From assembly GCF_003463065.1 (NCBI RefSeq), contig NZ_QSCM01000002.1, positions 152,752 through 216,751 of the forward strand: a DNA stretch of 64,000 nt, written 5' to 3'. This document shows, piece after piece, positions 45,100 to 53,468 of the stretch (the first letter of the stretch is position 1; each line of letters begins with the position of its first letter). This stretch comes from Blautia sp. OF03-15BH. GTDB lineage: Bacteria > Bacillota > Clostridia > Lachnospirales > Lachnospiraceae. The translations under genes and the position numbers were made by a program. The notes under the pieces were generated by a model, which saw only the letters and a program-made list of their open reading frames with translations, was not told the DNA's origin and ran no database searches.

Positions 45100-46344
45100 A
45101 TGGATTTAAATGAAATCGGCCGTCTGGCAAAAGCCGCACAGCCTGCCCTTCAGAAAGCAGATACAGATGCAAAAAATCAGGTACTCCACCGGGCGGCAGA
45201 GCTCCTTGTGGAGCAGTGTGATTTCCTTTTGAAAGAAAATGAAAAGGATGTGGAAAACGGCAGAACAAATGGTATGCCGGAAGGACTTCTGGACCGCCTT
45301 CTTCTGACGGAACAAAGAGTGAAACAGATGGCAGAAGGCCTCTCTCAGCTGGAACTTCTGGAAGATCCTGTCGGAGAAGTGCTCTCCATGAAAAAACGGC
45401 CAAACGGTCTTCTGATCGGTCAGAAACGGGTGCCGTTAGGCGTGGTCGGCATCATTTACGAAGCTCGTCCGAATGTGACGGCAGATGCCTTCGGGCTCTG
45501 TTTCAAAACAGGAAATGCTGTGATCTTAAAGGGTGGAAAAGATGCCATCCATTCAAATAAAGCGATTGTAAAGGTTCTTCGTATGGCATTGGCAGAGAAA
45601 GGCTTTCCGGAAGCTGCCGTGACTCTCATTGAAGATACTTCAAGAGAAACCACTACAGCTTTTATGAAGCTCCGTGAATATGTGGATGTGCTGATCCCGC
45701 GCGGAAGCGCAGGACTGATACGGGCAGTAGTGGAAAACAGCACGATCCCCGTTATTGAAACCGGTACGGGAAACTGCCATATCTATGTGGATGAAACAGC
45801 CGACCTTGATATGGCTGTAGATATTATTTTCAATGCCAAGACCCAACGCATCGGTGTCTGCAATGCCTGTGAATCTCTTGTGATCCATGAAAAGGTTCTG
45901 GATGCTCTGATGCCGAAGCTGAAAGCCCGTCTGGATGAAAAACAGGTGGAAATCCGTGGAGATGAGAAAGTTTGTGCCAGCATAGAAGGAATCGTACCTG
46001 CAAAAGAAGCAGATTATGGTACGGAATATCTGGATTATATTCTTTCCGCCAAGACAGTTTCCTCCCTTGATGAGGCCATCACACATATCAACCGTTATAA
46101 TACAGGCCATTCGGAGGCTATCATCACCAATGACTACAGCCATGCACAGCGCTTTCTCGAGGAGATCGATGCAGCGGCTGTCTATGTAAATGCCTCTACC
46201 CGTTTTACAGACGGTTTTGAATTTGGATTTGGTGCAGAGATCGGCATCAGCACACAGAAGCTGCATGCCCGCGGACCTATGGGGCTTCTGGCACTAACCA
46301 CCACAAAATACATTATTTACGGGAACGGACAGATCAGAAAGTAG
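45100..46344 (+). CDS. proA: Gamma-glutamyl phosphate reductase
   Basis: NADPH-dependent second enzyme of proline synthesis, 414 residues. Aldehyde-dehydrogenase fold with PLGVVGIIYEARPNVTADAF, the catalytic Cys in IGVCNACESLVIHE (near residue 250-263) and the terminal AEIGISTQKLHARGPMGL. AAGGAGGA before the ATG. Together with proB, DUF896 and the cyclo-ligase it forms an apparent operon. Confidence 0.97.
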   Translation: MDLNEIGRLAKAAQPALQKADTDAKNQVLHRAAELLVEQCDFLLKENEKDVENGRTNGMPEGLLDRLLLTEQRVKQMAEGLSQLELLEDPVGEVLSMKKRPNGLLIGQKRVPLGVVGIIYEARPNVTADAFGLCFKTGNAVILKGGKDAIHSNKAIVKVLRMALAEKGFPEAAVTLIEDTSRETTTAFMKLREYVDVLIPRGSAGLIRAVVENSTIPVIETGTGNCHIYVDETADLDMAVDIIFNAKTQRIGVCNACESLVIHEKVLDALMPKLKARLDEKQVEIRGDEKVCASIEGIVPAKEADYGTEYLDYILSAKTVSSLDEAITHINRYNTGHSEAIITNDYSHAQRFLEEIDAAAVYVNASTRFTDGFEFGFGAEIGISTQKLHARGPMGLLALTTTKYIIYGNGQIRK

Positions 46345-46359
46345 GAGTGTAAACAAAAA

Positions 46360-46941
46360 ATGAGCAAAGCAAATACAAAGGAACAGGAACCAAAAGAGCA
46401 GAAAAGTATGGCAAGAGAAATTCTTGAGATGGTGTTTTATCTGGTGATCGCCCTTGTGGCAGCACTTTTGATCGTAAAGTTTGTGGGTCAGCGTACTCAG
46501 GTGGACGGTCATTCCATGGATCCCACCTTGGCAGACGGACAGAATCTGATCCTAGATAAAATTTCCTATCGTTTCCATGACCCGGAGCGTTATGATATTA
46601 TCGTATTTCCCTTTGAGGAAAATGGTAAAAAAGAGCACTTTATCAAACGAATCATCGGTCTTCCGGGTGAAACGGTTCAGATCATCGATGGTTACGTATA
46701 CATCAACGGCGAGAAGCTTGAGAGTGATATCTACGGAGCTGAGGTTATGAAGTCAGCAGGAAGAGCTGCTGAGCCGATCACGCTTGGGGACGATGAATAC
46801 TTTGTCCTGGGTGACAACCGGAACAACAGCCGTGACGGCAGATATCCGGAGGTTGGAAACATCAAACGGAGTGACATTACAGGCAGAGCCTTTTTAAGGA
46901 TCTGGCCATTGAACAAATTTGGTTTACTGAAGCATCAATAA
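46360..46941 (+). CDS. lepB: Type I signal peptidase
   Basis: 193 residues, one N-terminal membrane helix (about 23-44). The catalytic Ser is in GHSMDPTL and Lys in FIKRIIGLPGE; the C-terminal box GDNRNNSRDGR is intact. It matures secreted proteins, including several encoded in this window whose signal peptides lack a lipobox. A terminator follows. Confidence 0.96.
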   Translation: MSKANTKEQEPKEQKSMAREILEMVFYLVIALVAALLIVKFVGQRTQVDGHSMDPTLADGQNLILDKISYRFHDPERYDIIVFPFEENGKKEHFIKRIIGLPGETVQIIDGYVYINGEKLESDIYGAEVMKSAGRAAEPITLGDDEYFVLGDNRNNSRDGRYPEVGNIKRSDITGRAFLRIWPLNKFGLLKHQ

Positions 46942-46946
46942 AAGGA

Positions 46947-46987
46947 AGCCGGAGCGCTGTTTCATCAAAGCAGCCCCGGCTTTTTTA
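46947..46987 (+). terminator. Terminator of the proBA-lepB region
   Basis: AGCCGG pairs with CCGGCT with an inner GCTG/CAGC helix, followed by TTTTTT. Confidence 0.85.
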
Positions 46988-46994
46988 TTCCCGG

Positions 46995-47023
46995 TTGACA
47001 TTTTCCCAGCTATTCGATAAGAT
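46995..47023 (+). promoter_or_regulatory. Sigma-A promoter of miaB
   Basis: TTGACA (46995-47000), 17-base spacer, TAAGAT (47018-47023). The leader of about 155 bases contains a hairpin (AAGTTCAAAAAGC with GCTTTTAAACTT). Confidence 0.75.
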
Positions 47024-47183
47024 AAGATGATAATGTCAGGTTCAAAAGTTCAAAAAGCCGTTTATGCTTGCATGATAAAGCTTTTAAACTTGAGACCCGC
47101 CAAACATGAGAAAGCAGCGATTTACGCAGTGGATCAGTGGATTTCAAATGTTTGATTTTGCAGTAAGGAAGGATCATAGATTT

Positions 47184-48626
47184 ATGAATACAGTAGATTT
47201 AGATAAGATCAACCTCAGTACGGAAGCACCAGTGCAGGAACCGGAACGCCAGTATTATTTTATGGCAAAGCTTCGTGCTCTGGTCAATGAAAAAAGTAAA
47301 AAGCTGGGTCGCCCTCTCGTTGCAAGTGCACAGACTTTTGGCTGTCAGATGAATGCCAGAGACAGCGAGAAGATTACAGGAATCCTGGAGGCCGTAGGTT
47401 ATGAGATCACAGAAAATGAAAAAGCGGATTTTATTGTCTACAATACCTGTACCGTCCGGGAAAATGCAAATCTGAAGGTATACGGCCATCTGGGCATGAT
47501 GGGACATGAGAAGAAGAAAAATCCGGATATGATGATTGCTCTCTGCGGTTGTATGATGCAGGAACCCCAAGTGGTGGAAAAGATCAAGAAAAGTTATCGT
47601 TTTGTTGATCTCGTATTCGGTACGCACAACCTTTATAAATTTGCAGAGCTTGTTTATACATCCATGATTTCAGACCGCATGATCATTGATGTCTGGAAAG
47701 ATACCGACAAGATTGTGGAGGATCTACCTTGCGACCGGAAATATTTCTTTAAATCCGGTGTCAATATCATGTTTGGCTGCAATAATTTCTGCAGTTACTG
47801 TATCGTTCCCTATGTACGCGGCCGGGAGCGCAGCCGGGAGCCGGAAGAGATCCTTAAGGAGATCCGTTCTCTGGTAGCGGACGGAGTAGTAGAGGTCATG
47901 CTTCTGGGACAGAATGTCAATTCCTACGGAAAAAACCTCAAAAATCCCATGAGCTTTGCGGCTCTTCTGGAAGAGATTGAGAAGATCGACGGACTGGAGC
48001 GGATCCGCTTCATGACTTCCCATCCCAAGGATCTCTCCGATGAGCTGATCGAGGTCATGGCAAAATCCAAAAAGATCTGTCCACATCTTCATCTGCCGCT
48101 GCAGTCCGGAAGCAGCCGGATCTTGAAGATCATGAATCGAAAATATACAAAAGAGCACTATCTGGAACTGGTGGAAAAGCTTCGAAAGGCAATGCCGGAT
48201 ATCTCCCTTACGACAGATATCATCGTAGGCTTCCCGGGTGAGACGGAAGAGGATTTCCAGGAGACACTGGATGTGATACGAAAGGTACGCTACGACAGTG
48301 CGTTTACCTTTATTTATTCCAAACGTACCGGAACGCCTGCTGCCGTTATGGAAGACCAGGTACCGGAGGATGTGGTAAAGGATCGCTTTGACCGTCTTTT
48401 AAAAGAGGTGCAGGAGATTGCGCGAGAAACCTCATCCCGTTACACAGGACAGATTGTCGAGGTTCTGGCAGAAGAGAAAAATCATCAGGAAGCAGGTCAT
48501 CTCACCGGCCGTCTTTCCAACAACCTTCTCGTTCATTTCAAAGGAGACGAAAGTCTCATCGGAAAGCTGGTATCTGTTCAGCTGACAGAATGCCGCGGAT
48601 TTTATTATATGGGAGAGCTGGTCTGA
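47184..48626 (+). CDS. miaB: tRNA-2-methylthio-N6-dimethylallyladenosine synthase
   Basis: Radical-SAM methylthiotransferase acting on A37 of tRNAs. 480 residues: N-terminal UPF0004 domain with three cluster cysteines (TFGCQMN, YNTCTVRE, LCGCMMQ), radical SAM core with CNNFCSYCIVPYVRGRERSR, and a C-terminal TRAM domain (about 415-480). ATG 47184 is chosen because AAGGAAGGA lies ten bases upstream; the frame is open to 47106 but that extension lacks a site. The stop lies in the loop of its terminator. Confidence 0.95.
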   Translation: MNTVDLDKINLSTEAPVQEPERQYYFMAKLRALVNEKSKKLGRPLVASAQTFGCQMNARDSEKITGILEAVGYEITENEKADFIVYNTCTVRENANLKVYGHLGMMGHEKKKNPDMMIALCGCMMQEPQVVEKIKKSYRFVDLVFGTHNLYKFAELVYTSMISDRMIIDVWKDTDKIVEDLPCDRKYFFKSGVNIMFGCNNFCSYCIVPYVRGRERSREPEEILKEIRSLVADGVVEVMLLGQNVNSYGKNLKNPMSFAALLEEIEKIDGLERIRFMTSHPKDLSDELIEVMAKSKKICPHLHLPLQSGSSRILKIMNRKYTKEHYLELVEKLRKAMPDISLTTDIIVGFPGETEEDFQETLDVIRKVRYDSAFTFIYSKRTGTPAAVMEDQVPEDVVKDRFDRLLKEVQEIARETSSRYTGQIVEVLAEEKNHQEAGHLTGRLSNNLLVHFKGDESLIGKLVSVQLTECRGFYYMGELV

Positions 48627-48648
48627 ATGACCGGCTTTTCTTTTTTTA
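48616..48648 (+). terminator. Terminator of miaB
   Basis: AGCTGGTC pairs with GACCGGCT around TGAAT, followed by TTTCTTTTTTT. The miaB stop codon is in the loop. Confidence 0.85.
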
Positions 48649-48655
48649 ATGTTTT

Positions 48656-48840
48656 GTAACAGTTCAGAACATCAGCAAAATGAAAAATCAGACTATTCAA
48701 ACTCGTTTGCAATAGGATGAATTTTCATTTTGGAATGGGCGGAACGCCCATTAGCCTCAGACAGAAGCTGCGAATGCAGCGATAGCGCATGCAATGCGCG
48801 TGTCTGTGGCCTGTTGGGCTGAACGTCCTGAACAGTTACG
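48656..48840. mobile_element. 185-bp MITE-like structured element with terminal inverted repeats
   Basis: The ends are imperfect inverted repeats of 21-22 bases (GTAACAGTTCAGAACATCAG... at 48656 against the complement of 48818-48839). The element is flanked by a direct repeat ATGTTTT (48649-48655 and 48841-48847), a possible 7-bp target duplication. Inside are an A/T stem (CAAAATGAAAA at 48676 with TTTTCATTTTG), a TGGGCG/CGCCCA hairpin (48736-48750), and a CAGACA/TGTCTG stem enclosing two small hairpins (48767-48780, 48785-48799). It has no coding capacity. A structured RNA is the alternative. Confidence 0.6.
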
Positions 48841-48875
48841 ATGTTTTAATGATAAAAAAGTGATAATTACTCCTG

Positions 48876-48904
48876 TTGACAGTCAGAAAACTTCCGTGTA
48901 TATT
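48876..48904 (+). promoter_or_regulatory. Sigma-A promoter of the nitrogenase-like operon
   Basis: TTGACA (48876-48881), a 17-base spacer and TATATT (48899-48904). Near-consensus, so the operon should be strong when derepressed. Confidence 0.88.
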
Positions 48905-48915
48905 TATAAAGTGAG

Positions 48916-48931
48916 GTTAGTTAAAACTAAC
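48916..48931. promoter_or_regulatory. Metalloregulator-type operator at the operon start site
   Basis: GTTAGTT-AA-AACTAAC is a perfect 7-bp inverted repeat with a 2-base centre. It lies about 11 bases after the -10 box, so a bound repressor would cover the transcription start. The TTAG...CTAA arms resemble DtxR/IdeR-type iron boxes more than the GATAAT of Fur. Regulator identity is inference. Confidence 0.65.
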
Positions 48932-48957
48932 AATAAATTTCAGGACAGGAGAGCAAG

Positions 48958-49734
48958 ATGCGAAAAATAGCAGTTTACGGAAAAGGCGGAATTGGAAAAT
49001 CCACCACCACATCCAACATCTCTGCCGCTTTGGCTGACATGGGCTACCGGGTTCTGCAGATCGGCTGCGACCCCAAAGCAGATTCCACCAAGAATCTGAT
49101 GCACGGAGAAAAGATTACCTCTGTTTTGGATGCCATCCGTGAAAAAGGGGAGGGAAATATCACTCCGGAGGATGTGCTTTTTCAGGGATACGGTGGCGTC
49201 TGGTGTGTGGAAGCAGGAGGACCCACGCCTGGTATCGGCTGTGCAGGCCGCGGCATCATTACCGCCTTTGAAAAGCTGGAGGAAATCGGAGCATACGAAA
49301 TCTGCCGGCCAGATATCATTCTTTACGATGTACTGGGAGATGTAGTCTGTGGTGGTTTTGCCATGCCTATCCGTGGTGGTTATGCAAGAAATGTGTTTAT
49401 CGTGACTTCCGGAGAAATGATGTCTCTCTATGCCGCTTCCAATATCGCCAGTGCGGTAAAAAACTTTGGCAAAAGAGGTTATGCCCAGTATTCCGGTGTA
49501 ATCTTAAACTCCAGAAATATTGAAAATGAAGAAGTCCTTGTAAAAAAAGCCCTGGAAGAGATCGGCGGTGAGATTGTTTCCATTCTTCCGAGAAGTGCAT
49601 CCGTTCAGGAAGCAGAAGGGGAAGGCAAAACCGTTATTGAGGCTTTGCCGGATTCCAAAATGGCAGATGCTTACCGGAAGCTGGCTGAAAATATCCTGGA
49701 TCTTTCCGCGGAGGTAGAAAATAATTATGAGTAA
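48958..49734 (+). CDS. NifH-like reductase (Fe protein) of a nitrogenase-like complex
   Basis: 258-residue ATP-dependent electron donor of the NifH/BchL/CfbC superfamily. The P-loop is GKGGIGKST (8-16), the switch motif GCDPKADST (36-44). Both cluster-bridging cysteines are present: Cys95 in GIGCAGRG and Cys131 in GDVVCGGF; Arg98, the ADP-ribosylation-type position, is kept. Like the family it should be a homodimer with one [4Fe-4S] cluster feeding the next two gene products. It starts the nine-gene operon after GACAGGAGAG; its stop overlaps the next start (ATGAGTAA). It is shorter than true NifH and lacks its C-terminal tail. Confidence 0.92.
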   Translation: MRKIAVYGKGGIGKSTTTSNISAALADMGYRVLQIGCDPKADSTKNLMHGEKITSVLDAIREKGEGNITPEDVLFQGYGGVWCVEAGGPTPGIGCAGRGIITAFEKLEEIGAYEICRPDIILYDVLGDVVCGGFAMPIRGGYARNVFIVTSGEMMSLYAASNIASAVKNFGKRGYAQYSGVILNSRNIENEEVLVKKALEEIGGEIVSILPRSASVQEAEGEGKTVIEALPDSKMADAYRKLAENILDLSAEVENNYE

Positions 49735-50971
49735 AACCTGTTCCCTTCATTACGTTTCCGCTTCACATGGAGGCTGGGGGATCGTCCGCATGGCGGCTCT
49801 TGTGCCGGAAGCGCATCTTCTGTTCGTATGTCCTTCCGCCTGTGGAAGGCATAACGCGGTCGGTGCTTCTGTAGCCGGGATCAAGCACCGGGTTTCTTAT
49901 CTCTTTCTTACGGAAGCAGACATCGTATCCGGGGATTTCGAGCAGATGATCGTTGATAACGTAGATATCCTTTTTAAGGCTCTGCCAAAGAAACCAAGAG
50001 CGCTTCTGATCTTCACCTCCTGCCTGGACGACCTTCTGGGAACGGACCATGAACCAATCCTGGCAGAACTTACCAGAAGAAATCCGGATGTGAAATTCCG
50101 GCACTGCACGATGAATCCCATTTCCCTGGACTCCAAACTGCCGCCTGGAGTGACCACTTACCGGAATATGTTCAGCCTTCTGGAAAAAAGAGAAGAGACA
50201 AAAAATCTGGTCAATGTCCTTGGAAGCAACGTCACTTATGATGAAACTTCAGACCTGAAAAGATTTTTAACCGCCCATGGGTATCGGGTTGCCAACATTG
50301 CAGACTATACGGATTTTGATTCCTTTATGGAAATGGCTTCTGCGAAACTGAATCTTATCACTTCCCCGATTGCCTTCAAAACGGCGGAGATGATGGAAAA
50401 AGAGTTCGGAACTCCGTATCTTACCGCCTATGTGAGCTATGATCCGGAAGAGATCATGGAGGTTTACCGGAAGCTTCAAAAAATACTGGATCTGGATTTT
50501 GGTCCGGCTCTCGAACAGGAAAAGAAAAAAGCCTGTGATGAAATCCGTAAAACCCAAGAAATCATTGGAGACTATCCCATTGCTGTGGATTATCAGGCAG
50601 TCCTTCGTCCATACAGCCTTGCTCTTATGCTGAGCCGGAATGGCTTCCATGTGGGAATGGTGGCTTCGGACAGCGTATCTGCCTTTGAAAAAGTTTCCTT
50701 TGAAGCATTAAAAAAAGAAGTGCCGGAGATTCTGATTGAAAATCCCATGTCTCATAATGCTGTAAAATTTCCTCATGAAGGGGAGAACTACCTCTGTATC
50801 GGTTTTGACTGCGGCTATATGACCGGTTCTGACCGTGTGGCTGATCTCATGGAGGATGAAGGAATGTTTGGTTTTTATGGGACCAGGCGTCTTATGGAAA
50901 TGCTCCTGGAGGCTTACCAGAGCAAAGCAGACGTTCGGGAAATGATCGTGAAAGCGGGGTTGATCATATGA
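49727..50971 (+). CDS. Nitrogenase component-1-like subunit, NifD/BchN-like
   Basis: 414 residues, smaller than NifD (about 480-490) and near the size of BchN or CfbD. Cysteines that could bind a [4Fe-4S] or P-cluster-like centre are Cys5, Cys35 or Cys39 (FVCPSACGRHN) and Cys99 in FTSCLDDLLGTDHEPI, which matches the NifD/K 'C..d.iGdD' segment. A Rossmann-like second half follows (VDYQAVLRPYSLALMLSRNGF), then FDCGYMTGSDR near residue 357. I find no clear equivalent of the FeMo-cofactor Cys/His pair. Overlaps nifH-like by 8 bases and the next gene by 4, so the subunits are co-produced. Confidence 0.88.
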   Translation: MSKTCSLHYVSASHGGWGIVRMAALVPEAHLLFVCPSACGRHNAVGASVAGIKHRVSYLFLTEADIVSGDFEQMIVDNVDILFKALPKKPRALLIFTSCLDDLLGTDHEPILAELTRRNPDVKFRHCTMNPISLDSKLPPGVTTYRNMFSLLEKREETKNLVNVLGSNVTYDETSDLKRFLTAHGYRVANIADYTDFDSFMEMASAKLNLITSPIAFKTAEMMEKEFGTPYLTAYVSYDPEEIMEVYRKLQKILDLDFGPALEQEKKKACDEIRKTQEIIGDYPIAVDYQAVLRPYSLALMLSRNGFHVGMVASDSVSAFEKVSFEALKKEVPEILIENPMSHNAVKFPHEGENYLCIGFDCGYMTGSDRVADLMEDEGMFGFYGTRRLMEMLLEAYQSKADVREMIVKAGLII

Positions 50972-52125
50972 GCAGATTATGTGTATTTATGCTTCCACTG
51001 GCACCGGATTATTCCGGAGCAGCATCCGCACTCTTTGATCTGGGAGGCATCGTAGTCATGCATGATGCCTCCGGCTGTACAGGAAATTTCACAGGATATG
51101 ACGAGCCTCGCTGGATGGGATCCCGTTCCGCTGTTTACTGTTCCGGTCTCAGGAGAATGGATGCGGTACTGGGAAATGATGAAAAATTCATTGACGCCAC
51201 TTTAAAAGCTGCAGAGGACTTAAATCCTTCCATCATTGCTTATCTTGGCAGTCCGGTACCGACCGTTATCGGTACCGATCTGAAGGGCATGGCCGCCGAA
51301 ACAGAAAACATCAGTGGCATTCCCTCCTTTGGTTTTCCAACCACAGGGCTTGACTATTATGATAAGGGTGCTTCTGATGTTTTCATGGCTCTGATCCGCC
51401 GCTTTGCGAAAAAAAAGAGTACTGTAGAAAAAACAGGGAAAACGCTGAATGTTCTCGGCATGCTTCCTCTGGATATGGGAAACAAAGGAAATTCCGACCG
51501 TATCCTCACCTGGCTGAAAAATCAGGACTATGAGATTTTGTCTGATTTCGCTATGGGGCTTTCTGTGGATCAGATCAAAAACTGCCCGGATGCGGATCTG
51601 AACCTGGTAGTTGCCCGTTCCGGCCTTGCTGCCGCCCGTTTCCTGGAGAAAAAATATGGCATCCCTTACATTTGTGGTCTTCCATTAGATGATGGAGCAG
51701 AACTCAAAGGCCGTCTGGAAAAACAGGAGCGTTTTCAGCCCCTGCCGGAGGCACAAAGCGATAAGAAAGGGATTCTGATCATCCACGAACAGATTTTTGC
51801 CAATGAACTTCGGGCTCTTCTCTCAAAAAAGACCGATGTTCCGATCACGGTAGGAAGTCTTTTCGGACTGGAAGAAGAACTGAAAGCTTCTCAAGATCTT
51901 CATCTTCCTGATGAATACAGCGCCATCCAGGAGATCAACAGTGGAAAGTACCAGGTTATCCTTGCCGATCCGGAGTTTGAAAAGGTGATCCGCCGGGAAG
52001 ATGTCCGGCTGGTAGCTCTGCCTCATCTGGCTGTTTCCAGCAAGCTTCACTGGGACGAGTATCCGGATTATCTCGGGGAAGATATTTTAAAAATCATCGA
52101 AAGCACAGTGAGAGAGGGGAACTGA
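50968..52125 (+). CDS. Nitrogenase component-1-like subunit, NifK/BchB-like
   Basis: 385 residues. Cys5 and Cys37 (HDASGCTGNFTGYDEPRW, the NifK 'HG..GC' motif) are present, Cys58 also; GLRRMDAVLGNDEKF matches the 'L.E.D.vFGg..kl' helix of NifK/NifE. At the position of the third cluster cysteine the segment is AYLGSPVPTVIGTDL with no Cys. The subunit presumably pairs with the preceding one; the metal centre at their interface would be asymmetric. It lacks the long N-terminal extension of true NifK. Start ATG overlaps the previous stop (ATGA). Confidence 0.87.
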   Translation: MSRLCVFMLPLAPDYSGAASALFDLGGIVVMHDASGCTGNFTGYDEPRWMGSRSAVYCSGLRRMDAVLGNDEKFIDATLKAAEDLNPSIIAYLGSPVPTVIGTDLKGMAAETENISGIPSFGFPTTGLDYYDKGASDVFMALIRRFAKKKSTVEKTGKTLNVLGMLPLDMGNKGNSDRILTWLKNQDYEILSDFAMGLSVDQIKNCPDADLNLVVARSGLAAARFLEKKYGIPYICGLPLDDGAELKGRLEKQERFQPLPEAQSDKKGILIIHEQIFANELRALLSKKTDVPITVGSLFGLEEELKASQDLHLPDEYSAIQEINSGKYQVILADPEFEKVIRREDVRLVALPHLAVSSKLHWDEYPDYLGEDILKIIESTVREGN

Positions 52126-52185
52126 TCCTCTTTCACTTGCCCATACAAGAAACTACAAACCATACACAAAAGAAAGGAATCGCAA

Positions 52186-53361
52186 ATGACTATCAGAAAA
52201 ATCCAGAAATTTTTTGCCGGTGTACTTACTGTATCCGTACTGACAGCCAGCGTTTTCGGAGGCAGTGCCCTGGCTTCCGAGACAGAAACCACATCAGAAA
52301 CTGCTGCTGAAGCTGTTTCTGAAGCAGAAAGTGAGACCACAGAAAGTACAGGAACCAGAACCATCGTGGATCATACGGGAGCAGAGGTCGTTCTTCCTGA
52401 AAAGATTGAGCGTGTCGTGATTTCTTCCATTCTTCCTCTTCCTTCTGTATACTGCCTGTTTCGCGGAAGTGCCGATGACATTGTAGGGATTCATCCCAGT
52501 TCCATGGCAGCAGCAGAGAATTCCTATTTACTCAATGTATTCCCGGAGATTGCCAATGCAGACACAAGCTTCGTGGAAAACGGAGAAGTAAACATTGAGC
52601 AGCTTCTGGCACTGAAACCGGATGTTGTCTTTTACAATGCCAGCAACACGGAAGAAAGAGAGATGTATGACAATGCAGGGATTCCGGCTGTCGGTTTCTC
52701 TGTAAGCATGTCTGATTACGATTGTGTAGAAACTTACGCAGACTGGATCCAGCTACTCGGTGATATTTACGGTGAACAGGACACTGCTAATGAGATCATC
52801 GCAGAAGGCAGAAACGTTGCAGACGAAATCAAATCTGTAACTTCCACTATCGCTGATGAAGACAAACCGAAAGTACTGATCCTTTTCAACTATGCGGACG
52901 GAATCATCAAAACTTCCGGTTCCAATTTCTTCGGTCAGTACTGGATCGAGACTGCAGGCGGCATCAACGTGGCAGCAGACTTAAGCGGCACTCCGGAAAT
53001 TAACATGGAGCAGGTTTACGAGTGGGATCCGGATATCATCTTTATCACCAATTTCTCCCCGTATCAGCCGGATGATCTCTACAACAACACCATCGACGGC
53101 GATGACTGGAGCAATGTAACTGCAGTGAAAAACCAGCAGGTTTACAAATTCCCGCTTGGTATGTACCGCTGGTTCCCGCCCGCATCTGACACTCCTCTGG
53201 TACTGAAATGGCTTGCCTCCAAGATCCGGCCTGATCTTTTCAAAGATATGGATATGGACCAGGAGATTAAGGATTACTATGAGAAATACTACCATGTAAC
53301 CCTTACAGATGAAGACCTCCAGAAGATCTACACCCCCGCAAGTGCAGCAGCCGGAGTATAA
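52186..53361 (+). CDS. Extracellular binding protein for a metal complex, FepB/BtuF-like
   Basis: 391 residues. Sec signal peptide (1-31, ALASE), then a Glu/Ser/Thr-rich linker to about residue 57, then a class III (helical-backbone) periplasmic-binding fold: TIVDHTGAEVVLPEKIERVVI, VNIEQLLALKPDVVFY and EQVYEWDPDIIFITNFS. No lipobox Cys, which is unusual for a Gram-positive binding protein. Ligands of this class are siderophores, haem, cobalamin, or molybdate/tungstate. AAAGGAAT precedes the ATG, 60 bases after the NifK-like gene. Confidence 0.88.
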   Translation: MTIRKIQKFFAGVLTVSVLTASVFGGSALASETETTSETAAEAVSEAESETTESTGTRTIVDHTGAEVVLPEKIERVVISSILPLPSVYCLFRGSADDIVGIHPSSMAAAENSYLLNVFPEIANADTSFVENGEVNIEQLLALKPDVVFYNASNTEEREMYDNAGIPAVGFSVSMSDYDCVETYADWIQLLGDIYGEQDTANEIIAEGRNVADEIKSVTSTIADEDKPKVLILFNYADGIIKTSGSNFFGQYWIETAGGINVAADLSGTPEINMEQVYEWDPDIIFITNFSPYQPDDLYNNTIDGDDWSNVTAVKNQQVYKFPLGMYRWFPPASDTPLVLKWLASKIRPDLFKDMDMDQEIKDYYEKYYHVTLTDEDLQKIYTPASAAAGV

Positions 53362-53381
53362 AAACACTTCGGAAATCCTTT

Positions 53382-53448
53382 ACGCCGGGAGCAGTTTTCC
53401 GTACTGTTTCCGGCGTTTCCCATAGTTAAAAGGCGGACATCTTCCGCC
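53382..53448 (+). other. Two hairpins between the binding-protein and permease genes
   Basis: ACGCCGG/CCGGCGT (53382-53416) and GGCGGA/TCCGCC (53432-53448) lie in the only sizeable gap of the operon. There is no T-run after them, so the likely effect is mRNA stabilisation or partial attenuation giving more binding protein than permease. Confidence 0.55.
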
Positions 53449-53468
53449 AAGGAAAGGAATTACAACAG

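Noticed and set aside
48751..48820. tRNA-like cloverleaf
   Set aside because: Two small hairpins inside a stem look cloverleaf-like, but there is no T-loop GTTC box, anticodon arm or CCA end in the right spacing.
48958..52125. True nitrogen-fixing nitrogenase
   Set aside because: No nifE, nifN or nifB nearby; the component-1-like subunits are about 385-414 residues, shorter than NifD/NifK; no clear FeMo-cofactor ligands; NifK-like lacks a cluster cysteine.
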